Source: Mesorhabditis belari (Eukaryota; Nematoda; Chromadorea; Rhabditida; Rhabditidae). From it: a stretch of DNA of 64,000 nucleotides. The notes under the pieces were generated by a model, which saw only the letters and a list, made by a program, of their open reading frames with translations, made no database searches and was not told the DNA's origin. This document shows, in pieces, positions 35,269-44,932 of this stretch; the first letter of the stretch is position 1, and each line of letters opens with the position of its first letter. Both the position numbers and the translations under genes were made by a program. The stretch covers positions 3,206,501 to 3,270,500 of the forward strand of contig CAUEEP010000742.1 in NCBI GenBank assembly GCA_958450365.1, given 5' to 3'.

Positions 35269-36518
35269 TTAGAATTCGAGTTTTTCAAAAAGTTTTACGC
35301 TTAAATTCAAGCATGACATCCAGCTTGTATAGTAGATAAATCAAAAAGGCTATAGCTGTCAGTTGAAGCAATATTTTCGAATGATCAACGTTAGTGCAAT
35401 CGGTATGGCGTAAATTTTCAGATTTTACTCGAAAATTCCCAAAAACAAGGAACACAGGCAAATCCAATAAATAAAAGTGATGCGTTTTGGCGGAGATTTC
35501 TGAGATTTTTCAACAAGTGGACTCGGCGATGATTTTTTTTATATAAAAACATCAGCGAGAGAAAAGAACAAAGCCCATCTTTTGGAGAATCGTTGAAGAG
35601 AGGACTAAAGCTTTTAGGTGGATTGGAGAGGAGGATGGGAGAAGAAGAGGAGTGCATTTCAGATCCTCAACACTCCCCACCCAAAACTCACCATTCTAGG
35701 TGTCTCCAGGAATGCTCAGAACAATACGAGAGAGATCATTGATCAAATTGGAGTTTAAAAAAGTGAAAGATTCTTTTTGACTTATGCACTATTCAAGCTG
35801 GATGTCATGCTTGGATTTGTGTTTAAAATGTTTGATGTTTGTTTGAAAAAACTCGAATTCGAAAATATTGACACCCTTATTGACTTTCGACCTTTGGCTT
35901 ATAGGCTTACTTAAACGTTGACTTAAACGTTGACTTAAATGCTAGATTACAGACTTTCTAGCCTTTCCTGACCTTTCTACCCAACTGGAATGTATTTCTC
36001 GTGCTTAATTAATGAATTGTTTTCTCTAAACTATAATTAATCAAGTTTAATCAGAGGAAGCCTACTCTAATCTGCTTTCCCTAGAAAATAGCCTTATAGT
36101 TTACGAAAATTCAGGCCTGATCCTTGGCTTTAAGCCTTCTAAGGTTCAGTTAAACAAGCCTGAAGAAAGAAAATAGACTAAAACCCTCATCTTGTCCACT
36201 TTTTTCTTCCACTCAACTCCAATTCGTCACCCTAGCTAACGAGAATGACTCTTATTCAAAAAAATAACAGCTAATAGACATTTCTGGCCAAAAAAAACCC
36301 ACGATTTTGCCTGAATCTCCTCCAATAACCTTTCCGGTCCCCACCTCTATCCTAAAAAGCCCAATTTTCCATCTAGTGTTCGCAGGGTTCGCTTTTTTTA
36401 CATCAAAAACTCTTTTTAAAGACTTGGAAACACTCAAATAGACGATTTTTCATCTTCCTGGAATGCACTGAGGGTTTTGAATGTTTAAAAAATTGAAAAT
36501 ATAAAAAGCAAAAAAAAA
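35269..36518. other. Spacer between tRNA-like units T3 and T4
   Basis: No exon recognised. Motif copies are at about 35.31, 35.80 and 36.46 kb. The frames 35418-35657 and 36252-36437 lack splice sites and family similarity. Confidence 0.45.
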
Positions 36519-36592
36519 CGGACGCTTGAGGAATCGAACTCGGACCCCTTGGCTCCATAGACTCGAAAACCGATTGCGCCATAAAATTTTAG
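36519..36592 (-). ncRNA. tRNA-like unit T4
   Basis: Minus strand: A box TGGCGCAATCGG from 36581, B box AGTTCGATTCC, then a run of nine T directly after GCGTCCG, as a Pol III terminator would look. There is no acceptor stem. A CTGGAACGCAC motif ends 47 bases upstream of the A box. A second motif in the opposite orientation lies at about 36.46 kb. Confidence 0.45.
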
Positions 36593-37020
36593 GCTTAAAA
36601 TGTTAGTTTTAGACTCAAGATCATTCGTGTGCGTTCCAGATTAGATAAAAATTTAATAATGCCCAAATTCTGTCTACCAAATGAAAAGATATTCAGTTGA
36701 TAAGAAAAAAAAAACACTTTTTAGGGGCAAAACTCGAGTTTTTTTAGGCAAAGGCAAAAAAAAACACATTATTTAGCTGAAGAAAAAATAAATAAGCAAA
36801 GTTTCCCTTTGATTAGCTCACTTTAGCCCTTTTTTTTCTTGGGCAAGTTTTGCAGAATTTTTGCTCGAATCACCTTCGCTTAAGCGCCACCTCTTTTATT
36901 GAACCACTGGAACACACTTGAGACATCAAAAAAAAAAACCCTCCCGAAAGTTTATGCAAACAAGAATAAAGTTTACCAAAAACAATTTCATTGCATTAAA
37001 AATGAAAAAGCAAAAAAATT

Positions 37021-37106
37021 TGACGGCACCCAGACTCGAACCTGGCCCCCTGGCCTCTTGACTTTGACTTGAAAACTGGCGCCCTACCGACTGCGCCACG
37101 AATGTA
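37021..37106 (-). ncRNA. tRNA-like unit T5
   Basis: Minus strand: A box TGGCGCAGTCGG from 37098, B box GGTTCGAGTCT, then a T7 run after GTGCCGTCAAA. The middle (CAAGTCAAAGTCAAG) does not form an anticodon stem. A CTGGAACTCAC motif ends 48 bases upstream of the A box. A facing motif of opposite orientation lies near 36.91 kb. Confidence 0.45.
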
Positions 37107-37169
37107 AAACCTCGAAATGCGAATTTTAAAGTGTTTTTTTATTTCTGTGAGTTCCAGATTGGCTGAAAA

Positions 37170-37400
37170 TTTGAAAAAATCCGAGTTTTTCTGGTGTCAA
37201 AATCTCGAAATTGCCTCAAAGTCATACCATTTTCTCGAAAATTGAAAAAATGCGAGTTTTTGTGGTGCTAAAGACTAAAAAATTGCCTCAAAGTCATACC
37301 ATTTTCTCAAAAATTGAAAGATTCGAGTTTTTCTGGTGTCAAAATCTCCAAATTGCCTCAAAGTCGTACCATTTTCTCGAAAATTGAAAAAATGAAAAGA
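37170..37400. repeat. About 80-bp tandem repeat, 3 copies
   Basis: Units contain GAGTTTTTCTGGTGTCAAAA, AAATTGCCTCAAAGTC and TACCATTTTCTCGAAAATTG. The array starts just beyond the motif of unit T5. 37400-38170 holds two more motifs (about 37.43 and 37.75 kb) and no gene that I can support. Confidence 0.8.
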
Positions 37401-38174
37401 ATTATTTTTTTTTTGATGTGAATTTAGCCAAAATGCCATCCAGGATTGTCGAAAAATTCCCGGAAATTGGGGAAACTTTTGGTGCATTTCCGCAAACGGG
37501 CGGGGTGAATGAAGTGGCGGTGATTGAGCACAAGGGGCACCTGATCCCCCAGATCCGCTCGCTACTAATTGCCACTATTTTCGGCCATTCAAAGCCAAAT
37601 GCTTTCGAAAAACTAGGAAATGACAAAGGCTAAACGAAAAATGAAATCATTCTAAAAAAGTGTCGAAGTTGAGTGTCGGAGTTGAAATTGTAGAACAAAA
37701 AAATTGCAAACTTTCTTTTTTCAAGAATTTTCCAGAACCAATGGTCATTGTGAGTTCCAGAAAGCGGAAATTTCTCAAAAATTTTCCCAAATTTTGCCTC
37801 TTTTAGCCTAAAACTGGGCCCTTCACCCACCATTGAGCACGGCGTTTTACGTTTTTTTTTTTTCGTTTTTTGCTCGATTTTCTTTTTCTAGAAAATTTTC
37901 GTGAGTTCCAATTCGTAGAGTTTTCAAAAAAAATTTAACATCGAGAAGAAATTTAAAGCAAAAAAAACATTGAGTCGTTTCTGTGGAATTGAAAAAAATT
38001 CGAGTTGGAGTAATTTGGCCAATTCTTTGCGCAAAACTCTTTTTTTCTTTCTTTTGCTTGTTTCTCTTTTTGTTTAAATCAAAAAAAACAGGTTTGTTTG
38101 AGGATAAAAATAAAATAAGCTAGAGAAGTTCAAATAAAATAAGCTAGAGAATTTTGATTTTGAAGAAATATTGA

Positions 38175-38330
38175 TAAAATAGGTTAGAGGAAGCTCCTTT
38201 ATAGTTCCTATTTAGTTCCTTTAAAGCTCCTTTAAAGCTCCTTTAAAGCTCCTTTAAAGCTCCTTTAAAGCTCCTTTAAAGCTCCTTTATAGTTCCTATT
38301 TAGTTCCTTTAAAGCTCCTTTAAAGCCCTT
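38175..38330. repeat. 11-bp array CTCCTTTAAAG
   Basis: About twelve copies of CTCCTTTAAAG with TATAGTTCCTATTTAG variants at both ends. Confidence 0.85.
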
Positions 38331-38587
38331 TTTGAATAAAGTTTTCCTTTTTCAATTCATTTATTTGAACTTGTTTGCCTTGTTTGAAGGCTTTATTCTT
38401 TTAAAATAAAATGAAAAATGAATAATATAAGATTCATTCGCCTTTTGTCCACAAAATTCGTAAATTCTCGTGATAAATTTCGGCAAGCGGCACGATTTTC
38501 CCTTTCAACTTTGGCTTTTGAACGCTTGAGAACTCGTGCTCTCGTCTGAAAATCGTGATTGGTGGGGGGAAATGAAAATTGAAATTA

Positions 38588-39652
38588 TTAGGTTAAGGAA
38601 AAATTCAAAACCGACATTACTGTCGGTTTTGAATCCCCGTTGTTGGCAATTTTCCAGTTCTTTTCTGCGATTTCTGCGATTTTTTTCAAATAGATATCAG
38701 CTAGACACTCTATACTTTCATATTAAATTTGACTTTCACAAATTTAACAATATTTTCAGGTACAAAATGCAAGACGAAAAGTTTCGACTTCGAGCCGCTT
38801 TGTGATATGATTTTAAACAAGGGAAATCGACGAGCCTGGTTGGGAACTTCTGCCCCACGCACCTTATACAGTGCGGTGCAAAACCATACGCCAGCCCTTA
38901 AATTTCAATTTTCTGCGGCTCCCGTGCCAGTGACAAAAAAACCGAAAACGTAGTTAGATTCAGGAGCAAAAATAACCCTTAAACCCCAAAAATCGTCGAC
39001 ATAGCATGAATAGGGAGAATTTAACAGCCAAAAGACGAAAATTCACCCGGTGCAAAACCATACGCCACCCCCTCCCCCCCCCCCAAATTTTCGTGTCGTT
39101 GTTGCATTTTTGTTCAATTTTTATGATAACATGGTTTATTTATAACAATAACAATTTAATATTTTGTTGTCTGTCCTTTGTGTATTAATAGGAGGAATGT
39201 ATTCTATTCATGCTATGTCGACGATTTTTCGGGTTTAAGGGTTATTTTTGATCCTGAATCTAACTACGTTTTCAGTTTTTTTTGTCACTGGCACGGGAGC
39301 CGCAGAAAATTGAAATTTAAGGGGTGGCGTATGGTTTTGCACCGCACTGTAGTTCCGACCTGGCCCCATCAGATTATTTTTTGTTTCGGTCGTTGAAGAG
39401 TTTTCTTATGGGAGAAAAGTTCGAGAAACATGAACAGATCAAAAAAAGCTGTCGACACTTATTTTGGCTTGAAAGCTCCCCGTTTTTTTGAGGATGGGAT
39501 CAGGGAATAGATCCTAAGGACTTTGCGACGAAGATGGGAACAAGTCATCAATAATAATGGAGAATATCTCATTGATTGACGTGCGTTTTTTTATGTTTTT
39601 AGCAATAAACAGTTTTGTGACAAAAACCGACATTATTTTTTCCTCAACCTAA
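38588..39652 (+). mobile_element. Internally deleted mariner element interrupted by a MITE
   Basis: Ends TTAGGTTAAGGAAAAA and, at the right, TTTTTTCCTCAACCTAA, both flanked by TA. Inside are remnants of a DD34D mariner transposase, split at 38868/39350 by a second element. The right part (from about 39352) reads SSDLAPSDYFLFRSLKSF, the last-Asp region of mariner. Stops and loss of the N-terminal half make it inactive. Confidence 0.85.
38869..39349. mobile_element. MITE inside the mariner, CAGTGCGGTGCAAAACC termini
   Basis: Ends CAGTGCGGTGCAAAACCATA and its complement, with TA duplicated on each side. The inverted arms continue through CTTAAATTTCAATTTTCTGC and ATTCAGGAGCAAAAATAACC. There is no coding capacity. 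The host transposase reading frame lines up on the two sides of the insertion, so the MITE came after the mariner. Confidence 0.85.
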
Positions 39653-40056
39653 TAAATCCCAAGGTCTTCAAGCTAGGCTCTGTCCAGATTTGGCTTCTAG
39701 CTTTCTTTGATCTTAGCTTTGATCTTAGCTTTGATCTAAAGATAAAGATTTGTCTCTCTTTCTTCCTTATCTTTTCTATTTCTTCTTAAGGAAATAAGGC
39801 TCAAATAGCTCAATGGTAAAGCATTTGTCAAGCAGAATCAAGCTTCGGAACCGTATTGGAACCGTATTAGATCAAAATAGGAACCGTATTGGAACCGTAT
39901 TAAATCAAATCAAGCAGAATATCGATAAGCAAAAGATCAGGCGTTCAATTCCACCTTGGTTTCAAAATTCTTTGCCATTTATTTGCCAACAGAAACCAGA
40001 TTCAAGCATGACTTTCGAATCATTTCCTCAGGAAATGACTATGACTTTGCGGTAGG
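39653..40056. other. Short gene-free stretch before the chemoreceptor stop
   Basis: It holds a TTTGATCTTAGC triplication near 39.71 kb and a GGAACCGTATTGGAACCG repeat near 39.85 kb. I see no exon. Confidence 0.5.
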
Positions 40057-42661
40057 CTAACCTGGGCTCAATTGGAAGATGACTTGTCTACTGATTTTTC
40101 CCCTTTCAAACCTTTTCCTCAACTTTCCCAGCACCCACACATAAAGAATCGGACAAACGAGAGCATAGTAGGGTAAAACCTGAAATGATTTGTGCTGGTT
40201 ATTTGAGTTTATACCTTTTTTTTAAACTATAATACAAAAATATCGTTGTTGTAACGTAATTTGAAAATCCCCCGAGAATCGGGATCAATCTAAGAATTCT
40301 AACAAGAAAATAAACGTGAAATTTGTCTATTTTCATGTAGATTTTTGACTTTTCATCTATAAAAAAATAAGAAAAAAGACTTTTCTTCTATTTCTTCTTT
40401 TTTTCTTCTTCTTCTTGATGAGTTTAAAATCTCTAAATTATAGAGTTAGAGTTAAATTATAGAGTTCAATTGCGAAAGTGAATCACCCCGTGAAAATCTT
40501 ACAAATCTTTACCTTTCTTTTGTTAATTATAGGTTAATAACTTACATTTTGTTCTTAAAAGTTTAGTTTTTTGACTTTTTGATTTTCTGACTAGTTAACT
40601 TTTAAAACTGACTGACTTTTTAAACTTTTCTTGCTACTTTAATCTAATCAAGACCATCATACAAAACTTTATATCTGAAATATCTACATTGAAAAGTCCT
40701 TGCAAGCTTTTGCGTGTGACGTAATCGATTTGTGAGATAAATGATCGTTGAATGATGCCGAGAACGTTGAAAACATAGATCATGCAAGTGTGAAAGATGA
40801 TGATCGGTAAGAAAGCCTAATTTTGAAGAAAACAATGATCAAAATGTCAATTTAGTAAGCCCATTGTCGTTCTTCAAAGTATCCCCATCTGTAAGTACTC
40901 ACCTGTAGCACCATTTCCGAGTATCGTAATGAATACGAGTAGTGCAGTGATGTGATAACTCTAAACAGTTGATTTTTGTCAAAAATTTCTTTCAACTCAC
41001 CTTTTCTTTACCCTCCAACGACAATAAAAAACTAATAAAATAGCTGAAATGAGAGTAGTTGTGTCAATAACGATTAAGAATGACGAAAGCACGTTCATCA
41101 TTGGAATAATCGTCTGAAAAAAGTGACATGAATCGTTGAAGATTTCTACAGAAATTGTCTAGTTACTAACTGGTGTATCCTCCAAGCAATGCAACACTTG
41201 AAAATCGTAGACAAGCTCGGTTGACAGAGCCCAACATGTTAAAGTAACCATTGCGCAAATCTAGAGCTGATGAATGTTAAGTTTTCTTGCTCACTTCGGC
41301 AAAAATCAGGAACCAGACGCCACGTGGATAGGGTTGTTGCGAGAGAATGACAAATGCTCGCTCAAGAAGAATCATGAAAAGAGTCGTGGAGAGACCTGTC
41401 GAGACGCACATCTGAAAAACAACTTTCATCCTAAACCATTGATAGTTTTCCTAGTCTACCTAGTCATTTGGTTGATCAAGAGTTGAACCTGGCTTGGCTT
41501 ACCTAGCTTGGCTTATCTACCTTGGCTTGCCTGCCTTGGCTTACCTGCCTTGGCTGGCTTAGCTTACCTAGCTTGGCTTACCTAGCTTGGCTTACCTAGC
41601 TTGGCTTACCTAGCTTGGCTTACCTAGCTTGGCTTACCTAGCTTGGCTTACCTAGCTTGGCTTACCTACCTTGGCTTACCTAGCTTGGCTTACCTAGCTT
41701 GGCTTACCTACCTTGGCTTACCTAGCTTGGCTCTACCTTGGCTTACCTACCTTGGCTTACCTACCTTGGCTTACCTACCTTGGCTTACCGGGCTTAGCTT
41801 ACAACTCTAGTGGCTCATTCATCTACTGCTTCCTGGTTTCTTTGTCTAACCTTTGCTATGCTTAATCCATAGCAAAGCAAACACTTACCCATATAATTTT
41901 CAACGGTAAACAATAGAAAGCCGATAAAACGAGAGAGCATGGTTGATCTCCGTGCAGAAGCCGCAGCAACAACAGTTGTCCCTAAATTAAGGAGAAAAGT
42001 CCCAATTTTTCTACTACTCACATGAGTGACAAAGTTATTCAAAGCGTACACGAAAAGGATCAAGATTTTGAAAGTGATCAATCTCTGAAAAACTTATAAT
42101 TGTTTATTGATCTAAAAACATACATGACTCTCATCGTGGATTCGAAATTTTCCATTAAGAGAAAAGCGTATGATCAAAATCATTGACACAAAACTGATCA
42201 CCACTTTGATGTTATTCTAGAAAAGAAAAAGATTTCTTTATGAGATATTTAGCCTTGATTGAAGCATTGATGAAGCCTTGATTGAAAGCTTGATTGAAAG
42301 CTTGATTGAAAGCTTGATTGAAAGCTTGATTGAAGCCTTGATTGAAAGCTTGATTGAAGCATTGATTGAAGCCTTGATTGAAGCCTTGTTTGAAAGCTTG
42401 ATTGAAGCCTTGATTGAAAGCTTGATTGAAAGCTTGATTGAAGCATTGATTGAAGCCTTGATTGAAGCCTTGTTTGAAAGCTTGATTGAAGCCTTGATTG
42501 AAGCCTTGATTGAGGTCTTGATTGAAGCCTTAAATCTAAGCTAAAAAGTTGAAAACCTGAATTAAATATAGTGTCCAGAGATTGAGCTGTTCGGCAGCGA
42601 CACAAAGCGATGGATCCGGTGGTAGAAGATTTGGAAAAGCAAGAAGAGTATAGTTGGTCAT
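40057..42661 (-). CDS. Nematode chemoreceptor, Sra superfamily (srab/sre-like)
   Basis: Seven-TM receptor of 327 aa. Minus exons in order: 42557-42661, 42124-42216, 42022-42084, 41889-41981, 41295-41411, 41171-41260, 41001-41113, 40903-40960, 40688-40816, 40057-40179; all phases join. The N-terminal DPSLCVAAEQ precedes TM1. Loop 1 is SLNGKFRIHDE. A LLRLLHGDQPC segment carries the conserved Cys of this superfamily. TM3 ends LLERAF. Loop 2 has Cys in VLHCLED. TM5 ends in basic RWRVKKR. RYSEMVLQ precedes TM6 (FLPIIIFHTC). TM7 is YYALVCPILYVWVLG, followed by a basic tail. Assignment to srab rather than sre is tentative. The likely role is chemosensory. The exon 9 donor (AAT|GTAGAT) is weak but keeps phase and topology. 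Confidence 0.85.
41490..41797. repeat. 15-bp array TTACCTAGCTTGGC
   Basis: About twenty copies in the intron between the chemoreceptor exons at 41411 and 41889, alternating CTAGC and CTACC. No motif copies occur here. Confidence 0.9.
42250..42538. repeat. 11/12-bp array GCTTGATTGAA(A)
   Basis: About 25 copies of GCTTGATTGAAA or GCCTTGATTGAA in chemoreceptor intron 1. The units form higher-order blocks in which GTTTGAA and GCATTGA variants recur. It is open on both strands (IESL, QSRL), which I regard as an artefact. Confidence 0.9.
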
Positions 42662-43419
42662 TTATCGATTCGATATCGATGTTACGAAAATCGATTTACC
42701 AATGCAATTGCTGAAAAACGTTTTCACGATAGTTTTTTTGTGATTTTGACGAATTTTGACTACAAAAACTGAGTTTTACAATCCCCTTCATCGAATGTGA
42801 TCAAAAAATGAGTGAAAACTGACTGATAACAGTTAGAACGATAAGATGCCTTACAGAAAATCACTAAACTGATAACAATTGCAGTGCCCAATACCGATAA
42901 AGCTCAAGTTTTTCGCAAAAATCTTGAGAAAAATCAGAAATATTCAAGATTTCCTCTTCCTTTTCACCTTCACAACTCTCTAATTATCTTTTTTTTTAAT
43001 TTCTCTTGGGAAAAGAGACTTTTTTGACTACTCTTCTCTGTTGAAAAGAAGGAAATTTAGAAAATAGCCAAGATAGTCAAGCAAAAACTTTTCTGGGAAA
43101 CAATGAAATCACCCGGGGATTCACAGGGAAGAAAATTCGCGTTTTGAACTTGAAAACAAATGAACTCAACGGGGAAATGAATGACTTTTGACCTGCAATT
43201 TAGCAATCAATTAATCTTTTGTACAAGTTGACCGTTTGGTAAAATCGAGTAACGGTTTGAATTGGAGATTTTCGATTTCGAGTAAGAGTTAGCTAAGGAC
43301 TTGCCTCAAAAATCTGTTCCGCTTTGCTGTTCTTGTCAAATTTTTGGCAATTCTGGCAACGCATTCAAACGTTTAGCATTGGTTTCCAAACATTTTACAG
43401 CCTTTTACCAACCTAAAGT
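42662..43419. other. Spacer upstream of the chemoreceptor
   Basis: The promoter side of the minus-strand gene. No exon or dispersed motif is seen. Confidence 0.45.
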
Positions 43420-44560
43420 GTGTTCCTCGCGTTTTCTGCGTTTGTAATGCGTAATGCGTTTTCTAAAAGGCACCTATTTGAGAAAACTACCGAAGTCAAA
43501 CTGTTAGCTTACATTCAATTGACCAAATGTTGGTGTCATTCGATGAGGAATTACGAGGCTCATTGATTGATACCGAAGGCGGGCTGATCGAATGTAAACT
43601 AACGGTTTGACTACGGTAGTTTTCTCAAATAAATTTCTCCGCTTGCAGCCCAGACTTGAACCCGATTGAGAATGTGTGGGGGACACTCGTTCGAGATGTC
43701 TAGAAGGGAACCCAGCAATATTCGAGCGTGAATGAACTCAAGTAGCCTGAAATCGGCTTCAGCCAACAGTGGTCTTCAGCACGAGGAACTTCGGAGGTGG
43801 ATCATGTATGGTATGGGGAGCCTTTCGAGACGGTGAACTGGTCGGCTTAGAGTTTATTTCGACCCGGATGACATCGCTTTACTATCAACAAGTGTTGGAC
43901 AAACATCTAGCCGTCTATCTGAACAACAATCCGGGCAATAACTTTACTTTTCTGCACGATAATGCGAGTATTCATGCAAGTTGCTCCACAAGAGATTGGC
44001 TGACAGCGCACAAAATCGGCACTGTCGCTCGGCCCGCTTGCAGCCCAGACTTGAACCCGATTGAGAATGTGTGGGGGACACTCGTTCGAGATGTCTAGAA
44101 GGGAAACAAGCAATATTCGAGCGTGAATGAACTCAAGAAAGCCATTCAAGTAGCCTGGAGTCGGCTTCAGCCAACAGCGCTCCATGACCTTGTCTCTTCG
44201 ATGCCGAGACGTCTTTTTGAAGTTGGACTAAAGCAAGGAGGTGCCACACATTATTAATTTATTTGGTTTGTGTTGTTATTTTTATTTCTCTTAACTTTTT
44301 CTTGATAAAATAAAAGTGCGTCTATAATTTTTTGACAGCTGATAAAACGTTTTTTGGACGATAAAATACTTTGGATGAGTGAAATGACTTGAAATTTTGC
44401 ATGGGTTGTTTTTTTACATTAAAGAAACTAAAAATACTTTTCACTGGACTGGCACTTATATCCGGCTCTAAACTAGCAAAAAACAGGGTTCGTCTATAAT
44501 TTTTTGACAGAGTGTAGGTGCCTTTTAGAAAACGCATTATTCGCGAGGAACACACTCTAG
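43420..44560. mobile_element. Foldback element containing a 5'-truncated Tc3-like copy
   Basis: Outer arms GTGTGTTCCTCGCG and TAATGCGTTTTCTAAAAGGC match the complement at 44516-44560. Inner arms TTTGAGAAAACTACCG and CAAACTGTTAG recur inverted near 43600. At TA in the right arm a Tc3-derived block is inserted (about 43627-44514) that begins AATTTCTCC instead of the Tc3 terminus and ends in the normal CAGAGTG, with TA on both sides. Confidence 0.8.
43769..44257 (+). pseudogene. Tc3-like transposase C-terminal half, copy 2
   Basis: From the [13 protein letters not shown] region through FLHDNASIH (second catalytic Asp) to the [11 protein letters not shown] segment (catalytic Glu), then an in-frame TAG after LVRDV, then continuing coding sequence to GGATHY. 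It retains the middle that copy 1 lacks. The first catalytic Asp and the DNA-binding domain are absent, so it cannot encode a working enzyme. A separate short piece of the C-terminal segment precedes it at about 43645-43700. Confidence 0.8.
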
Positions 44561-44932
44561 ACCAACTCTAGAACAAGATCAGGTGCATCTACCCAACTGT
44601 CGCCTTTTGTTTTCCTCCGAAAGCGCTAAGCTCTCTGTAATCAGCCATCCCACTACTACAAAGCACAGTATCGATAAAATGAAATTGAACGAGAGAGTAT
44701 TTTGAGATCAGTAGCCTTTTCTCTTTCCCCGAGTCTTCCGGGCACAGGGAATTCTTCTGTGATAAGATATCAAAAGACGAACACAAGAGAGCCCCAATCG
44801 ACCCGACCGAATCTAATTGAAGCGCACAGCAGAAATTTTTTTCAACCAAAAACTTCTTCTGAGCTTTCTTAATTTCCATGTTTTCTTTTCATTTTAAACG
44901 AAATTTTACTTGATTCCAGTGGCCAGTTTTGA
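44561..44932. other. Upstream region of the ABCG gene
   Basis: No gene that I can support. The minus frame 44589-44879 has no splice or family support. A GATTCCAG acceptor ends at 44919, 13 bases before the ABCG ATG. Confidence 0.45.

Noticed and set aside
44589..44879. 96-codon minus frame upstream of ABCG
   Set aside because: It would overlap the ABCG leader region on the opposite strand, with no acceptor, donor or family support.
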